DNA of 64,000 nucleotides from Flavobacterium aciduliphilum (GTDB lineage Bacteria > Bacteroidota > Bacteroidia > Flavobacteriales > Flavobacteriaceae). The notes under the pieces are model-generated. The model was given only the letters and a program-made list of their open reading frames with translations. It had not been told where the DNA came from and made no database searches. The translations under genes and the position numbers were made by a program. Positions 8,649 through 20,100 of this stretch are shown here, piece after piece. Position 1 is the stretch's first letter. Each line of letters begins with the position of its first letter. The stretch covers positions 1 to 64,000 of the forward strand of contig NZ_QLSZ01000012.1 of assembly GCF_003268855.1 (NCBI RefSeq), written 5' to 3'.

Positions 8649-9741
8649 ATGACAAATACCGAACAAATAAAAGGTATTGTAGAACGCCTTGGTGCGTTAA
8701 GGAGGTATCTTTGACATTGATGCCAAATTAATTGAAATTACCAACGAAGAGGAGAAAACATTTTCACCCGATTTTTGGAACAATCCCAAACAAGCTGAAT
8801 TGGTAGTCAAAAACTTACGCTCAAAGAAAAAATGGGTAGAAGATTTTGATAAAGCGTCCAATTTATGTGAAGAACTTCAAATTACGTATGACTTTTTTAA
8901 AGATGGCGATGCCACCGAAGAAGAACTCGACACCCAATTTGAAGTTACCAATTCATTCATTGAGGATTTAGAATTTAAAAATATGCTTTCTGACGAAGGA
9001 GATAGCATGAGTGCTGTCTTGCAAATCACGGCTGGGGCTGGCGGTACAGAAAGCTGTGATTGGGCGTCCATGTTAATGCGTATGTACATGATGTGGGCTG
9101 AAAATCAACAGTATAAAATTAAAGAGCTAAACTTTCAAGAAGGCGATGTTGCAGGTATTAAAACTGTAACATTAGAAATTGAAGGGGATTTTGCGTTTGG
9201 GTATTTAAAAGGTGAAAATGGCGTACATCGCTTGGTGCGGATTTCTCCTTTTGACAGCAATGCCAAACGACATACTTCTTTTGCTTCTGTATATGTTTAT
9301 CCTCTAGTAGATGATACTATTGAAATTGAGATTAATCCTGCTGACATTGAGATCATTACTTCTCGTTCTAGCGGTGCAGGAGGACAAAATGTCAATAAAG
9401 TTGAAACCAAAGTACAGTTGTTCCATAAACCAACTGGAATTCAAATTCAATGTTCTGAAACTCGTTCGCAACAAGATAACCGTCAGCGTGCAATGCAAAT
9501 GTTACGTTCTCAGTTGTACGAAATGGAACTGAAAAAACGATTAGAACAACGAGCCGATATTGAAGCCAGTAAGATGAAAATCGAATGGGGATCTCAAATC
9601 AGAAACTATGTAATGCAACCCTATAAACTAGTGAAAGACGTTCGTACGGGTTGCGAGACAAGTGATGTCGATGGCGTAATGAATGGCGCTTTAGACAAAT
9701 TTTTGAAAGCCTATTTAATGATGATGGGGCAAAAAGAATAA
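8649..9741 (+). CDS. prfB: Peptide chain release factor 2, with programmed +1 frameshift
   Basis: RF2 recognises UAA and UGA stop codons and triggers peptide release. Two frames are joined: codons 1-21 from ATG 8649 end at CTT (8709-8711), the next codon is TGA (8712-8714), and the frame continues from GAC at 8713. The product is about 363 aa, close to the family norm. The stop-recognition tripeptide SPF appears in [13 protein letters not shown] and the catalytic GGQ in [16 protein letters not shown]. An in-frame start near 8800 would lose the first ~50 residues, so the frameshifted start is preferred. A strong bidirectional terminator follows. Confidence 0.95.
8700..8715 (+). promoter_or_regulatory. 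prfB programmed frameshift signal (AGG AGG TAT CTT TGA C)
   Basis: The site has an internal Shine-Dalgarno-like AGGAGG, three bases, then the slippery CTT and the in-frame stop TGA followed by C. This is nearly identical to the classic E. coli signal (AGGGGG TAT CTT TGA C). When RF2 is scarce, slow termination at TGA favours a +1 slip and RF2 synthesis, an autoregulatory loop. Confidence 0.95.
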
Positions 9742-9759
9742 ATAATTGGACTTCCAAAA

Positions 9760-9800
9760 AAATAATTAGGGCTACTTTCAAAAAGTAGCCCTAATTATTT
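9760..9800. terminator. Bidirectional terminator between prfB and secDF
   Basis: A perfect 19-base stem (9760-9778 with 9782-9800, core AGGGCTACTTT / AAAGTAGCCCT) has a 3-base loop and A/T runs on both sides, between two convergent genes. Confidence 0.9.
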
Positions 9801-9818
9801 AAACAAAATATCACCTAT

Positions 9819-12803
9819 TTATACTTGCTCATCAAAATGACGACGTTCAATGTCTTCAACTTCAGATTTATCCATAGTATCTACTAATACTGGAGTTGCA
9901 ATAAATAATGACGAATACGTTCCTACGATGATCCCTACAAGCATAGCGAAGATAAATCCTCTGATAGATTCCCCACCAAACAAGAACATGGTTAATAATA
10001 CCAATATCATCATCAAAGAAGTATTTAAGGTTCTTGATAATGTACTATTAATAGAAGCATTTACAACATCTTTAAAGTGACCTTTCTTATTACCTCCTAA
10101 GTACTCACGAATTCTATCAAATACGATTACGGTATCATTCATTGAGTATCCAATTACCGTCAAGATTGCAGCAATGAAATGTTGATCCATTTCCATGTGG
10201 AACGGCATGTATTTATATCCTAATGAGTACACTCCCAACACAAATATCACATCATGGAATACCGCAGCGATAGCACCTAAGGAATATTGCCATTTACGGA
10301 ATGAAACCACTAAATACAAACCAACCACTAGCATAGCTCCAAGAACTGCCCAATACGAATTTGTTTTAATATCTTCTGAAATTGCAGCTCCTACTTTAGA
10401 GGCTTGAAGAACCCCAACTTTTTTACCATTATAAGAGTTAATGAATTTATTGTAATCTATATTAGTATAATATTTACCTAATACTTTAAACAACTTCATA
10501 TTTACTTCTTTATCAACTTCTGCACTTTCTTCTTTGATTTTATATTTGGTAGTCAATTTCAACTGATCATCATCTCCAAAAACTTTGGCTTCAACTGCAG
10601 TACCAAACTCTTTAGAAAGTTCATCCGAAACCTGAGTAGGCTCTACTGGTTTTTCAAATTTCACTTGGAATGTACGTCCTCCTACAAAGTCAACACCTTG
10701 ATCTAAACCATTGATAAAGAATATTGAAATCAAACTCACCACAACTACCGCTGAGGAAAATAAATACGTCCATTTTTTGATGCCTACGAAATCGAAATGG
10801 AATCCTGTAAACCAATTTTTAGTCATCGGTGTAGAGAATGTTAAATCTTTATTATTGGCAACATCTTTATCTATAAAAATTCTAGCTATAAAAATTGATG
10901 TAAATAATGACGTAAAAATACCTATTAACAATGTAGTAGCAAATCCTTGAATTGGGCCTGTACCGAAAATAAATAATATTGCCCCAGTTAATACGTGAGT
11001 CACGTTTGCATCGATTATCGAACGCATCGCACCTTTCCATCCATAGGATGTTTTAACGGCTTCTGCCAAGGTTTTACCATCACGTAATTCTTCTTTAGCT
11101 CTTTCATAAATGATGATGTTCGCATCAACCGCAGTACCTAAAGTTAAAACGATACCCGCAATACCAGGTAATGTTAATACAGCACCTAAACTAGCCAATA
11201 TTCCAAACAAAAACAATAAGTTAACTAACAAAGCAATATTTGCATACCATCCTGCTCTTCCATAATAGAATACCATCCACAAGAATACCAACAAGAATCC
11301 AACGATTGAAGAAATAAATCCGGCATGGATTGCTTTTTCTCCTAGAGAAGGTCCTACAACTTCAGATTGAATAATTTCAGCTGCTGCTGGTAATTTTCCT
11401 GCTCTCAAAACATTGGCTAAGTCTTTTGTTTCAGTTACATCAAAGTTACCCGAAATCTCAGATCGACCTCCAGCAATTGGTCCTGATGAAACACCTGGCG
11501 CTGAATAAACAACATCATCCAATGCGATAGCAATGTACCCTTTCGTTGTAAAGGCATTTCCTGTTAATTCTTCCCATTTTTTTGAACCTAAACCATTCAT
11601 TTGCATAGAAACAGCTGGTTTTCCTAATTGATCAAAAGTATCACGAGCATCAACAATTACGCCTCCACTTAAAGGTGCTACATTATCTTTATTCCCACGT
11701 AACGCATATAATTCGAAGGTTTCTTCTTCTTTTTGTGTTTTTTCGTTTTTAATAACATTAGGTTTACCCCAAACAAACTTCACAAAACGTTTGTCAGCAG
11801 GGATTAACGCTTTAATATCTGGTCTTTTGAAATACGCATTAATTTTTGCAGTATCTTTAACAGCAACAACTCCTAAAATTGGTCCACCTCCTTGTGAGAC
11901 AAATTTATCAAAAATTGGATTGTTCCCTTTTTTATCAGCAACAGAATCTTTAGACTTGTTTGCCAACATCGCACTCAACGAGTCTTTTACAACCGCTTTT
12001 TGTTCTTTAGCTGTTCCTTTTTCAGATGCTTTCAAAGCTTCGTTAGCAGCCATTAAGAAACTTCCCATTTCATCAATTTTGTATGTTTCCCAAAACTCTA
12101 GCTGAGCCGTAGACTGTAATAATTTTTTAATACGGTCAACATCTTTTGCACCTGGTAACTCTACCAAAATTCTTCCTGTTTGTCCTAATTTAGCAATATT
12201 AGGTTGAGCTACTCCAAATTTATCAATACGTTTTCTTAATACTTCAAAAGCACTTTCAACAGATTCGTCAACTTTTTTACGAATTACCTTTTTCACTTGG
12301 TCATCCGTCATTTTAAAATTGATTTCATCAGCCATATTTTTGTTTGCAAAAATCTCAGGCGAAGCCAATTTCACCGTTCCATTAGAATTGGCATCAAAAG
12401 CTTCAAAAAAAGCATCTAAATACGTTTGATTTCCTCTTTGATTGTTTTTAGCATCTACTAATGCTTTATTAAAAACAGCATTTTTCGAATTATTTGAAAG
12501 ACCTTTTAATACATCCTTAACAGATATTTGAAGAATCACGTTGATTCCTCCCTCAAGATCAAGACCTTTATTGATTTGTTTTCCACTTACATCTGCATAA
12601 GTATAATCAACCAAACCAAATAAACTAAATACCTTTTTATTTTTAAGGTCATTTAGATATTCAACTTCTTTAAGTTGATTTCCTTTTGCATAAGCCACAG
12701 CATCATCTTTAATACCGCTTGCTACAAAAGTGAATGAAAGTTGGTAAATACTCACCAATGCAAATAGAATTGCGAAAAATTTAATAAGTCCTTTATTCTG
12801 CAT
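9819..12803 (-). CDS. secDF: Protein translocase subunit SecDF (fused SecD-SecF)
   Basis: Accessory inner-membrane machinery that uses the proton gradient to help pull proteins through SecYEG. The 994-aa protein joins both subunits. The SecD half has an N-terminal helix, the DLEGGINVILQISV motif, a large periplasmic region (about residues 100-490) and six-helix core motifs (GTAVDANIIIYERAKEEL). The SecF half from about residue 660 has DQGVDFVGGRTFQVKF and a second core (NDTVIVFDRIREYL). Fusion is usual in Bacteroidota. The periplasmic part contains a Lys/Ala/Asp-rich low-complexity stretch (about residues 255-295). It has an unusually long leader with a hairpin. Confidence 0.97.
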   Translation of the reverse strand: MQNKGLIKFFAILFALVSIYQLSFTFVASGIKDDAVAYAKGNQLKEVEYLNDLKNKKVFSLFGLVDYTYADVSGKQINKGLDLEGGINVILQISVKDVLKGLSNNSKNAVFNKALVDAKNNQRGNQTYLDAFFEAFDANSNGTVKLASPEIFANKNMADEINFKMTDDQVKKVIRKKVDESVESAFEVLRKRIDKFGVAQPNIAKLGQTGRILVELPGAKDVDRIKKLLQSTAQLEFWETYKIDEMGSFLMAANEALKASEKGTAKEQKAVVKDSLSAMLANKSKDSVADKKGNNPIFDKFVSQGGGPILGVVAVKDTAKINAYFKRPDIKALIPADKRFVKFVWGKPNVIKNEKTQKEEETFELYALRGNKDNVAPLSGGVIVDARDTFDQLGKPAVSMQMNGLGSKKWEELTGNAFTTKGYIAIALDDVVYSAPGVSSGPIAGGRSEISGNFDVTETKDLANVLRAGKLPAAAEIIQSEVVGPSLGEKAIHAGFISSIVGFLLVFLWMVFYYGRAGWYANIALLVNLLFLFGILASLGAVLTLPGIAGIVLTLGTAVDANIIIYERAKEELRDGKTLAEAVKTSYGWKGAMRSIIDANVTHVLTGAILFIFGTGPIQGFATTLLIGIFTSLFTSIFIARIFIDKDVANNKDLTFSTPMTKNWFTGFHFDFVGIKKWTYLFSSAVVVVSLISIFFINGLDQGVDFVGGRTFQVKFEKPVEPTQVSDELSKEFGTAVEAKVFGDDDQLKLTTKYKIKEESAEVDKEVNMKLFKVLGKYYTNIDYNKFINSYNGKKVGVLQASKVGAAISEDIKTNSYWAVLGAMLVVGLYLVVSFRKWQYSLGAIAAVFHDVIFVLGVYSLGYKYMPFHMEMDQHFIAAILTVIGYSMNDTVIVFDRIREYLGGNKKGHFKDVVNASINSTLSRTLNTSLMMILVLLTMFLFGGESIRGFIFAMLVGIIVGTYSSLFIATPVLVDTMDKSEVEDIERRHFDEQV

Positions 12804-12846
12804 TATTACTAAATATTAATTAATTTTAATTATTATTTTATATAAA

Positions 12847-12892
12847 ACAAGTAACTTTTTGATTTTCAATAGAAATCCCAAAAGCCACTTGT
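12847..12892 (-). promoter_or_regulatory. Stem-loop in the long secDF 5' leader
   Basis: On the minus strand the leader can fold ACAAGT / ACTTGT, CTTTT / AAAAG and GATTT / AAATC into one interrupted 46-base hairpin, followed by a TTTTAT run. It lies about 44 bases upstream of the secDF start and downstream of the predicted promoter, so it should be in the mRNA. It could be an attenuator or stability element; this is inference. Confidence 0.45.
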
Positions 12893-12913
12893 AAATACAC
12901 TTTTTGAAACGTG

Positions 12914-12943
12914 CAAATATATAATTAACCTAAACATTAACAA
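12914..12943 (-). promoter_or_regulatory. secDF promoter (TTG - 19 bp - TATATTTG)
   Basis: The minus strand has TTG at 12941-12943 and TATATTTG at 12914-12921 separated by 19 bases, a full match to the Flavobacterium -33/-7 consensus. Transcription would start near 12909, giving a leader of about 105 bases, far longer than at other genes here. Confidence 0.6.
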
Positions 12944-12963
12944 ATTATTTGCACATTAATATT

Positions 12964-12994
12964 AAAAAAAAAGACCGCAAAAGCAGTCTTTTTT
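12964..12994 (-). terminator. Intrinsic terminator after mdh
   Basis: In the minus-strand RNA, GACTGC pairs with GCGGTC (one G-U) across a TTTT loop, extended by flanking A/T pairs and followed by a run of T. It sits 18 bases past the mdh stop. Confidence 0.75.
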
Positions 12995-13011
12995 ATTTTT
13001 TTAAGAACCGA

Positions 13012-13947
13012 TTAGCCTAAAATTGTTTTTAAATCCGCATTCATTCCTCTAACGGCTTCTGCACTTTTAGCAAATTTTGCTTTTTCATCCTCATTTAAGG
13101 AAATATCAACAATTTTTTCAACTCCATTTTTTCCAATAATACATGGAACACCAATACAGATATCGTTTTGACCATACTCACCTTCCAAATATACTGAACA
13201 AGGAATCATTTTCTTTTGGTCATTCAAAATAGCATCCACCAAAAAAGCTACAGAAGCTCCAGGTGCATACCACGCAGAAGTCCCTAATAATGCTGTTAAA
13301 GTAGCCCCTCCAACCATAGTGTCTGCAGATACTTTAGCCAATTCTTCCTCTGATAAAAATTGAGAAACCGGTACACCGTTATAAGATGCCAATCGAGTTA
13401 ATGGAATCATCGTTGTATCGCCATGACCTCCTATAACCATTCCTTGAATATCATTTGCTGGTTTGTCTAATGCCAAAGACAAATACGTTTTGAAACGGGA
13501 ACTATCTAAGGTTCCTCCCATTCCAATTATTCTGTTTTTTGGCAGACCCGTAGCTTTTAAAGTCAAATACGTCATCGTATCCATTGGATTGGATACTACC
13601 ACGACAATGGCATTGGGAGAATGAGCTAATAAATTTTCTGCCACTCCTTTTACAATTCCTGCATTAATTCCAATTAGCTCTTCTCTTGTCATTCCGGGTT
13701 TTCTAGGAATACCCGAAGTGATTACAACCACATCGCTTCCTGCAGTCTTTGAATAATCATTAGTACTTCCAACCATTTTAGTGTTAAATCCTAAAGTAGT
13801 TTGTGTTTGCATAATATCGAGTGCTTTTCCTTCTGCAAAACCTTCTCGGATATCTAATAATACGATTTCACTCGCAATTCTTCTGTAAGCAATTGCATCA
13901 GCGCATGTTGCGCCAACATTTCCTGCTCCAACTATAGTAACTTTCAT
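13012..13947 (-). CDS. mdh: Malate dehydrogenase
   Basis: NAD-dependent interconversion of malate and oxaloacetate in the TCA cycle. The 311-aa protein of the lactate/malate dehydrogenase family has the Rossmann motif VGAGNVGATCADAIA at the N-terminus, NPMDTMTYL around residue 120, the substrate arginine segment GTLDSSRFKTYL near 150, and the catalytic histidine in VIGGHGDTTMIPL near 175. It resembles the LDH-like MDH type. It follows the outer-membrane-type gene by 28 bases on the same strand, so gyrB, that gene and mdh may share a transcript; its own terminator lies just downstream. Confidence 0.95.
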   Translation of the reverse strand: MKVTIVGAGNVGATCADAIAYRRIASEIVLLDIREGFAEGKALDIMQTQTTLGFNTKMVGSTNDYSKTAGSDVVVITSGIPRKPGMTREELIGINAGIVKGVAENLLAHSPNAIVVVVSNPMDTMTYLTLKATGLPKNRIIGMGGTLDSSRFKTYLSLALDKPANDIQGMVIGGHGDTTMIPLTRLASYNGVPVSQFLSEEELAKVSADTMVGGATLTALLGTSAWYAPGASVAFLVDAILNDQKKMIPCSVYLEGEYGQNDICIGVPCIIGKNGVEKIVDISLNEDEKAKFAKSAEAVRGMNADLKTILG

Positions 13948-13975
13948 TTTATTGTGTGTTTTTATAATGATTTAA

Positions 13976-16937
<2,962 letters not shown>

Positions 16938-16966
16938 TTACCTTGAAATATTTTTTGTCTAATAGG

Positions 16967-16974
16967 CAAATATA
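16967..16974 (-). promoter_or_regulatory. -7 promoter element for gyrB (TATATTTG)
   Basis: The minus strand reads TATATTTG 36 bases before the gyrB start. The remaining gap to 17153 is AT-rich and shows no further gene. Confidence 0.45.
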
Positions 16975-17153
16975 CAACATTGAAAAAGGATTTTAAAGCG
17001 ATATTACGCATTTTATAGCATAAGTTATCAACATACCACTAAAAAAGCATTTATTCTAAAAAAGCCTATAAACGAGGTAAAAAAGAAAAATGTGTAAAAA
17101 CTTATCAAAAAAACATTAGTACTTAACTCTAAATCAAAGTATTTATAACTTCT

Positions 17154-17909
17154 TTAATTCAGCCAATTTTTAAAATCGTGTACTTTTTCCCGACTGACAA
17201 TAATTTCATCCTCAGAAAAGGATTTTAATTGAACTTTTAATCGAGAATTGGAATGCAGTTGAATTTCTCTTATGGCATGAAGTGAAATTAAATACTTTCT
17301 TGAGACTCTAAAGAAAGTGGTTGCATCTACTTCCGATTCAAGTTGTTCTAAAGTGTATTCTATTAAATAGTCTCGATTTTCAAAAGTATGAATGTAAGTT
17401 CCTTTATTTTCACTAAAAAAACATTCTATGTCTTCGATAGGAATCATTTTCAATTGGTTTCCTATTTTTATACTGAACCTTTTTTTGTATACTTTTTGGG
17501 TCGATTGTAAAAACATCTGTTTTATGGCTTCAAAATCGAGAGGCATGTTTATTTTTGATGTTGCTATTGATTGGTATTTTTTTATAGCACATTCTAATTC
17601 TTGATCATCAATTGGTTTTAATAAATAATCGATACTGTTTAATTTAAAGGCTCGAAGCGCATATTCATCGTAAGCTGTTGTAAAAATCACGGCACTCTGA
17701 ATCGGTATTTTATCAAAAATTTCAAACGACAAACCATCAGAAAGTTGGATGTCTAAAAAAATCAAATCTGGATGTCGGTGTTCGCTAAACCATGCAACAG
17801 CCTCTTGAACAGAATGCAATAATTGTGATACATGCCAACCTAACTTTTCTAATTTTCTTTGCAACAACCGAGCTGCGGGTTTTTCATCTTCAATGATGAC
17901 AATTTTCAT
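17154..17909 (-). CDS. LytTR-family response regulator
   Basis: Cytosolic transcription regulator with an N-terminal receiver domain (residues 1-~120; acidic pocket E7-D8-E9, phospho-acceptor D53 in LIFLDIQL, conserved lysine in YLLKPID) and a C-terminal LytTR DNA-binding domain (residues ~145-251; FSENKGTYIHTF, then FFRVSRKYLISLHAI). It is the last gene of a run that includes a histidine kinase three genes upstream, with 10 bases to the preceding 2TM gene. It is almost certainly the partner of that kinase. Regulated genes are not shown by the sequence. Confidence 0.93.
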   Translation of the reverse strand: MKIVIIEDEKPAARLLQRKLEKLGWHVSQLLHSVQEAVAWFSEHRHPDLIFLDIQLSDGLSFEIFDKIPIQSAVIFTTAYDEYALRAFKLNSIDYLLKPIDDQELECAIKKYQSIATSKINMPLDFEAIKQMFLQSTQKVYKKRFSIKIGNQLKMIPIEDIECFFSENKGTYIHTFENRDYLIEYTLEQLESEVDATTFFRVSRKYLISLHAIREIQLHSNSRLKVQLKSFSEDEIIVSREKVHDFKNWLN

Positions 17910-17919
17910 GCTAAAATGA

Positions 17920-18291
17920 TTAAAAGGTTCGATTTTTATCTTTGTTCATAAACTCTTTTATTTTTCGTTCTTCCCAATTTGAACCAAAAAAAAGTTCTCT
18001 ACCAAAAACTGACATCCCATGAGCTACAATTCCAATACCCCAGAAAAAAGCCGTAGCATACGATTTTAATTCCACAAGAGGTCCCCAAGAATTCTGATCG
18101 AAACAAGCATTCAAAACCAATCCTACATTGACCATCAAATAAATAATAAAATGGGTATAAAACGCTTTGATGCGTTTCACTCTCTTGTATGCTATAAAAT
18201 ACTCTTCATTTGAAACACCCGATTCTTGATGCAGTTTTTCAAACATTCTTTGTCGTTCTATTCTTTTCATTTTGTCAAATTTTAGTGCCAC
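17920..18291 (-). CDS. 2TM domain-containing membrane protein, 123 aa
   Basis: A small protein with two hydrophobic helices (about residues 48-66 and 82-98) flanked by charged ends, and the C-terminal signature FGSNWEERKIKEFMNKDK that recurs in the two preceding genes. It matches the Bacteroidota 2TM domain (PF13239 type), whose function is unknown. Its start overlaps the end of the upstream 2TM gene by 10 bases and the LytTR gene follows 10 bases later, so translation is coupled. Between the helices it is longer than its sister copy, with an extra NSWGPLVELKSY segment. Confidence 0.85.
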   Translation of the reverse strand: MALKFDKMKRIERQRMFEKLHQESGVSNEEYFIAYKRVKRIKAFYTHFIIYLMVNVGLVLNACFDQNSWGPLVELKSYATAFFWGIGIVAHGMSVFGRELFFGSNWEERKIKEFMNKDKNRTF

Positions 18292-18596
18292 ATATTTTTT
18301 TGTTTTTGCTCTTTTTCCAAGAACTCTTTAATCTTTCGTTTTTCCCAATTCCTTCCAAAAAATGGTGAAAAATTAAAAACTTTCATTGCATGAAAAAACA
18401 CTCCTATACCCCATCCTAACAAGGGCCAAAAAAACCATAAATGCTCTGGAGAAGTTTTTAAATTAATAATTAAAAAGAAAATATTAAAAGCAATATAGGC
18501 TATAAGGTTTCCGTAAAATCCTTTTAATGCTTCTACTTGTTTTTTAGCTTCATAATAGCGTTCTTCCTCTAAACTATTGTTGTTTTTTAGCTCCAT
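18282..18596 (-). CDS. 2TM domain-containing membrane protein, 104 aa
   Basis: Nearly the whole protein is one 2TM module: YYEAKKQVEALKGFYGN, two membrane helices (about residues 30-48 and 58-76, with WPLLGWGIGVFFHAMKVF), then NWEKRKIKEFLEKEQKQ. It is strikingly similar to the C-terminal module of the kinase encoded just upstream (YYRAKKRVEELKGFYGN ... DWEERKIRAFLEK), which suggests tandem duplication. It overlaps both neighbours by 10 bases. Function unknown; a membrane accessory of the kinase/LytTR pair is a reasonable inference. Confidence 0.87.
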   Translation of the reverse strand: MELKNNNSLEEERYYEAKKQVEALKGFYGNLIAYIAFNIFFLIINLKTSPEHLWFFWPLLGWGIGVFFHAMKVFNFSPFFGRNWEKRKIKEFLEKEQKQKNMWH

Positions 18597-19924
18597 TTTT
18601 TATTTTCATTATTTTTTTCTAAAAAAGCTCTTATTTTTCGTTCTTCCCAATCGGAACTGTACCCAAAGACTTTTAAAGCATGCATAACAACTCCAAATCC
18701 CCAACCAAAAGCTGAAAACCAAAACCATTGGAATTGTGGTGAGAATTTAAAATTAATCCCTATTAATATCGGTATAACTATACAATATGAAATTACATTA
18801 CCATAAAATCCTTTGAGTTCTTCCACACGTTTCTTTGCACGGTAATACGCCTGATTTTCACTATATTTGGACGAGTATTCTGCAACGCTAATTTGTTTTG
18901 TCAAAATGGGTAAAAACACTGAAAAAGTTTGTGCCGTATCGTCTACATAAACATTTCTATTAGTAAGTAAGGCATACCGATCCACAATATTTTGCAATCC
19001 TACTCCTTTTCGATCTTGAATTCCTTCTTTTTTCTGCAAATCGTTTTGAACTACTAAGGCATCATCTTTTATAAAAATTCGAATATGAAGAGGTTTTTGC
19101 TGACTCACAATGTTGTGTTTAATACAATTTTCTAATAACAATTGCAAAGAAAGCGGAACCACCATAGCCTCTGGGTTAGTATAAGAATCTGGCAATTCGA
19201 ATGTAATGCTATTTTCAAATCGCATGGCGAGCAAAATCATATAAGTTTTGGCAAAGGCGAGCTCCTCTGCAACAGAAACCAATTCTTTATCTTTTTGTTC
19301 TAAAACATAACGATATATTTTGGATAAAGATGTAGTAAAACGTTGCGCATTTTCTGGATTTTCTTCAATTAAAGCATTCAACACATTCAAACTATTAAAC
19401 AAAAAATGGGGATCTATCTGATTTTTTAAACTTTCGAATTTTGCATTAGCCGTACCTGCAATTATTTTTTGCTCTTTAACCTTATTCTCTTGATAAGCTT
19501 TGTAGAAATGAAAGGCATAAAAAAATAAAGTTACAAAAAATGTTATTAAAATTGAAATCACATAATAATTTGGACGCTCACTCTTTAAAAATTCTTGTAA
19601 TGTAGCTCCATTCACCAGTACTTCTTGAAAAATTCTCAATAAAAAAATAGTTCCCAAAGAGGCGCTAAAAGAACTGAAAAATCCAACTATTAATCTTTTT
19701 TTTGAAAATCGATCTTCTTCAAAAATCTTATCGAGATAATCAAAAATCCATACATTGACTGAGGAAAGTGAAAATGTATAAAGTGTCGTATAGCCAAAGG
19801 CCAAAAATAAATCTCTATTAAAACAGATTTTCACTCCAAATAACATATTTAGTATAAGTACCACAATGAATATAGCGATACTAAGTATAATATTTTTAGG
19901 AATATCCTTTAAAAAGTTACTCAT
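18587..19924 (-). CDS. Sensor histidine kinase (PF06580 type) with a C-terminal 2TM domain
   Basis: Four N-terminal membrane helices (residues ~10-150) are followed by a short coiled linker and the His-kinase domain with the phospho-acceptor in NQIDPHFLFNSLNVLNAL (about residue 178). The GHKL ATPase has N-box LLLENCIKHNIVS and G-box DRKGVGLQNIVDRY. Unusually, the protein does not end after the ATPase: residues ~355-445 add a complete 2TM module with two more membrane helices. The catalytic core would thus be held to the membrane on both sides. It overlaps the next 2TM gene by 10 bases and lies 14 bases after a 51-aa gene. LytTR partner downstream. Confidence 0.9.
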   Translation of the reverse strand: MSNFLKDIPKNIILSIAIFIVVLILNMLFGVKICFNRDLFLAFGYTTLYTFSLSSVNVWIFDYLDKIFEEDRFSKKRLIVGFFSSFSASLGTIFLLRIFQEVLVNGATLQEFLKSERPNYYVISILITFFVTLFFYAFHFYKAYQENKVKEQKIIAGTANAKFESLKNQIDPHFLFNSLNVLNALIEENPENAQRFTTSLSKIYRYVLEQKDKELVSVAEELAFAKTYMILLAMRFENSITFELPDSYTNPEAMVVPLSLQLLLENCIKHNIVSQQKPLHIRIFIKDDALVVQNDLQKKEGIQDRKGVGLQNIVDRYALLTNRNVYVDDTAQTFSVFLPILTKQISVAEYSSKYSENQAYYRAKKRVEELKGFYGNVISYCIVIPILIGINFKFSPQFQWFWFSAFGWGFGVVMHALKVFGYSSDWEERKIRAFLEKNNENKKWS

Positions 19925-19938
19925 CTTTTAATCGATTA

Positions 19939-20094
19939 TTATTTTTTCATCTCGAAAAGTACCGTTGAGAGAAAACCAGCTCCCATTCCGATTAACATTC
20001 CAGGTCCTGAATTGTCAAATAAATCACCAAGTCCCATCCCAACAAACATACAACCAATAAAAACCACACCGCTAATTTTATCTTTTCGTTCCAT
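19939..20094 (-). CDS. Small glycine-rich membrane protein, 51 aa
   Basis: The open frame starts at ATG 20094, reads MERKDKISGVVFIGCMFVGM and ends FLSTVLFEMKK followed by two stop codons. It has two hydrophobic segments rich in small residues (GVVFIGCMFVGMGLG and GMLIGMGAGFLSTVLF) with GxxxG spacing, suggesting helix packing in the membrane. It fits snugly between its neighbours (6 bases after the TPR-like gene, 14 before the kinase), which supports it as real. Function unknown; possibly an accessory subunit of the neighbouring sensor. Confidence 0.72.
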   Translation of the reverse strand: MERKDKISGVVFIGCMFVGMGLGDLFDNSGPGMLIGMGAGFLSTVLFEMKK

Positions 20095-20100
20095 AATTCT

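Noticed and set aside
8800..9741. Treating prfB as a 313-aa gene starting at 8800, or as a frameshifted pseudogene
   Set aside because: The stop at 8712 lies in a canonical programmed frameshift signal and the upstream codons continue the RF2 N-terminus in the proper frame.
17025..17033. TTATCAACA, a DnaA-box-like sequence upstream of gyrB, suggesting an origin
   Set aside because: Only one near-match is present, with no cluster, no dnaA/dnaN and no AT-rich unwinding repeat beyond the general AT bias.
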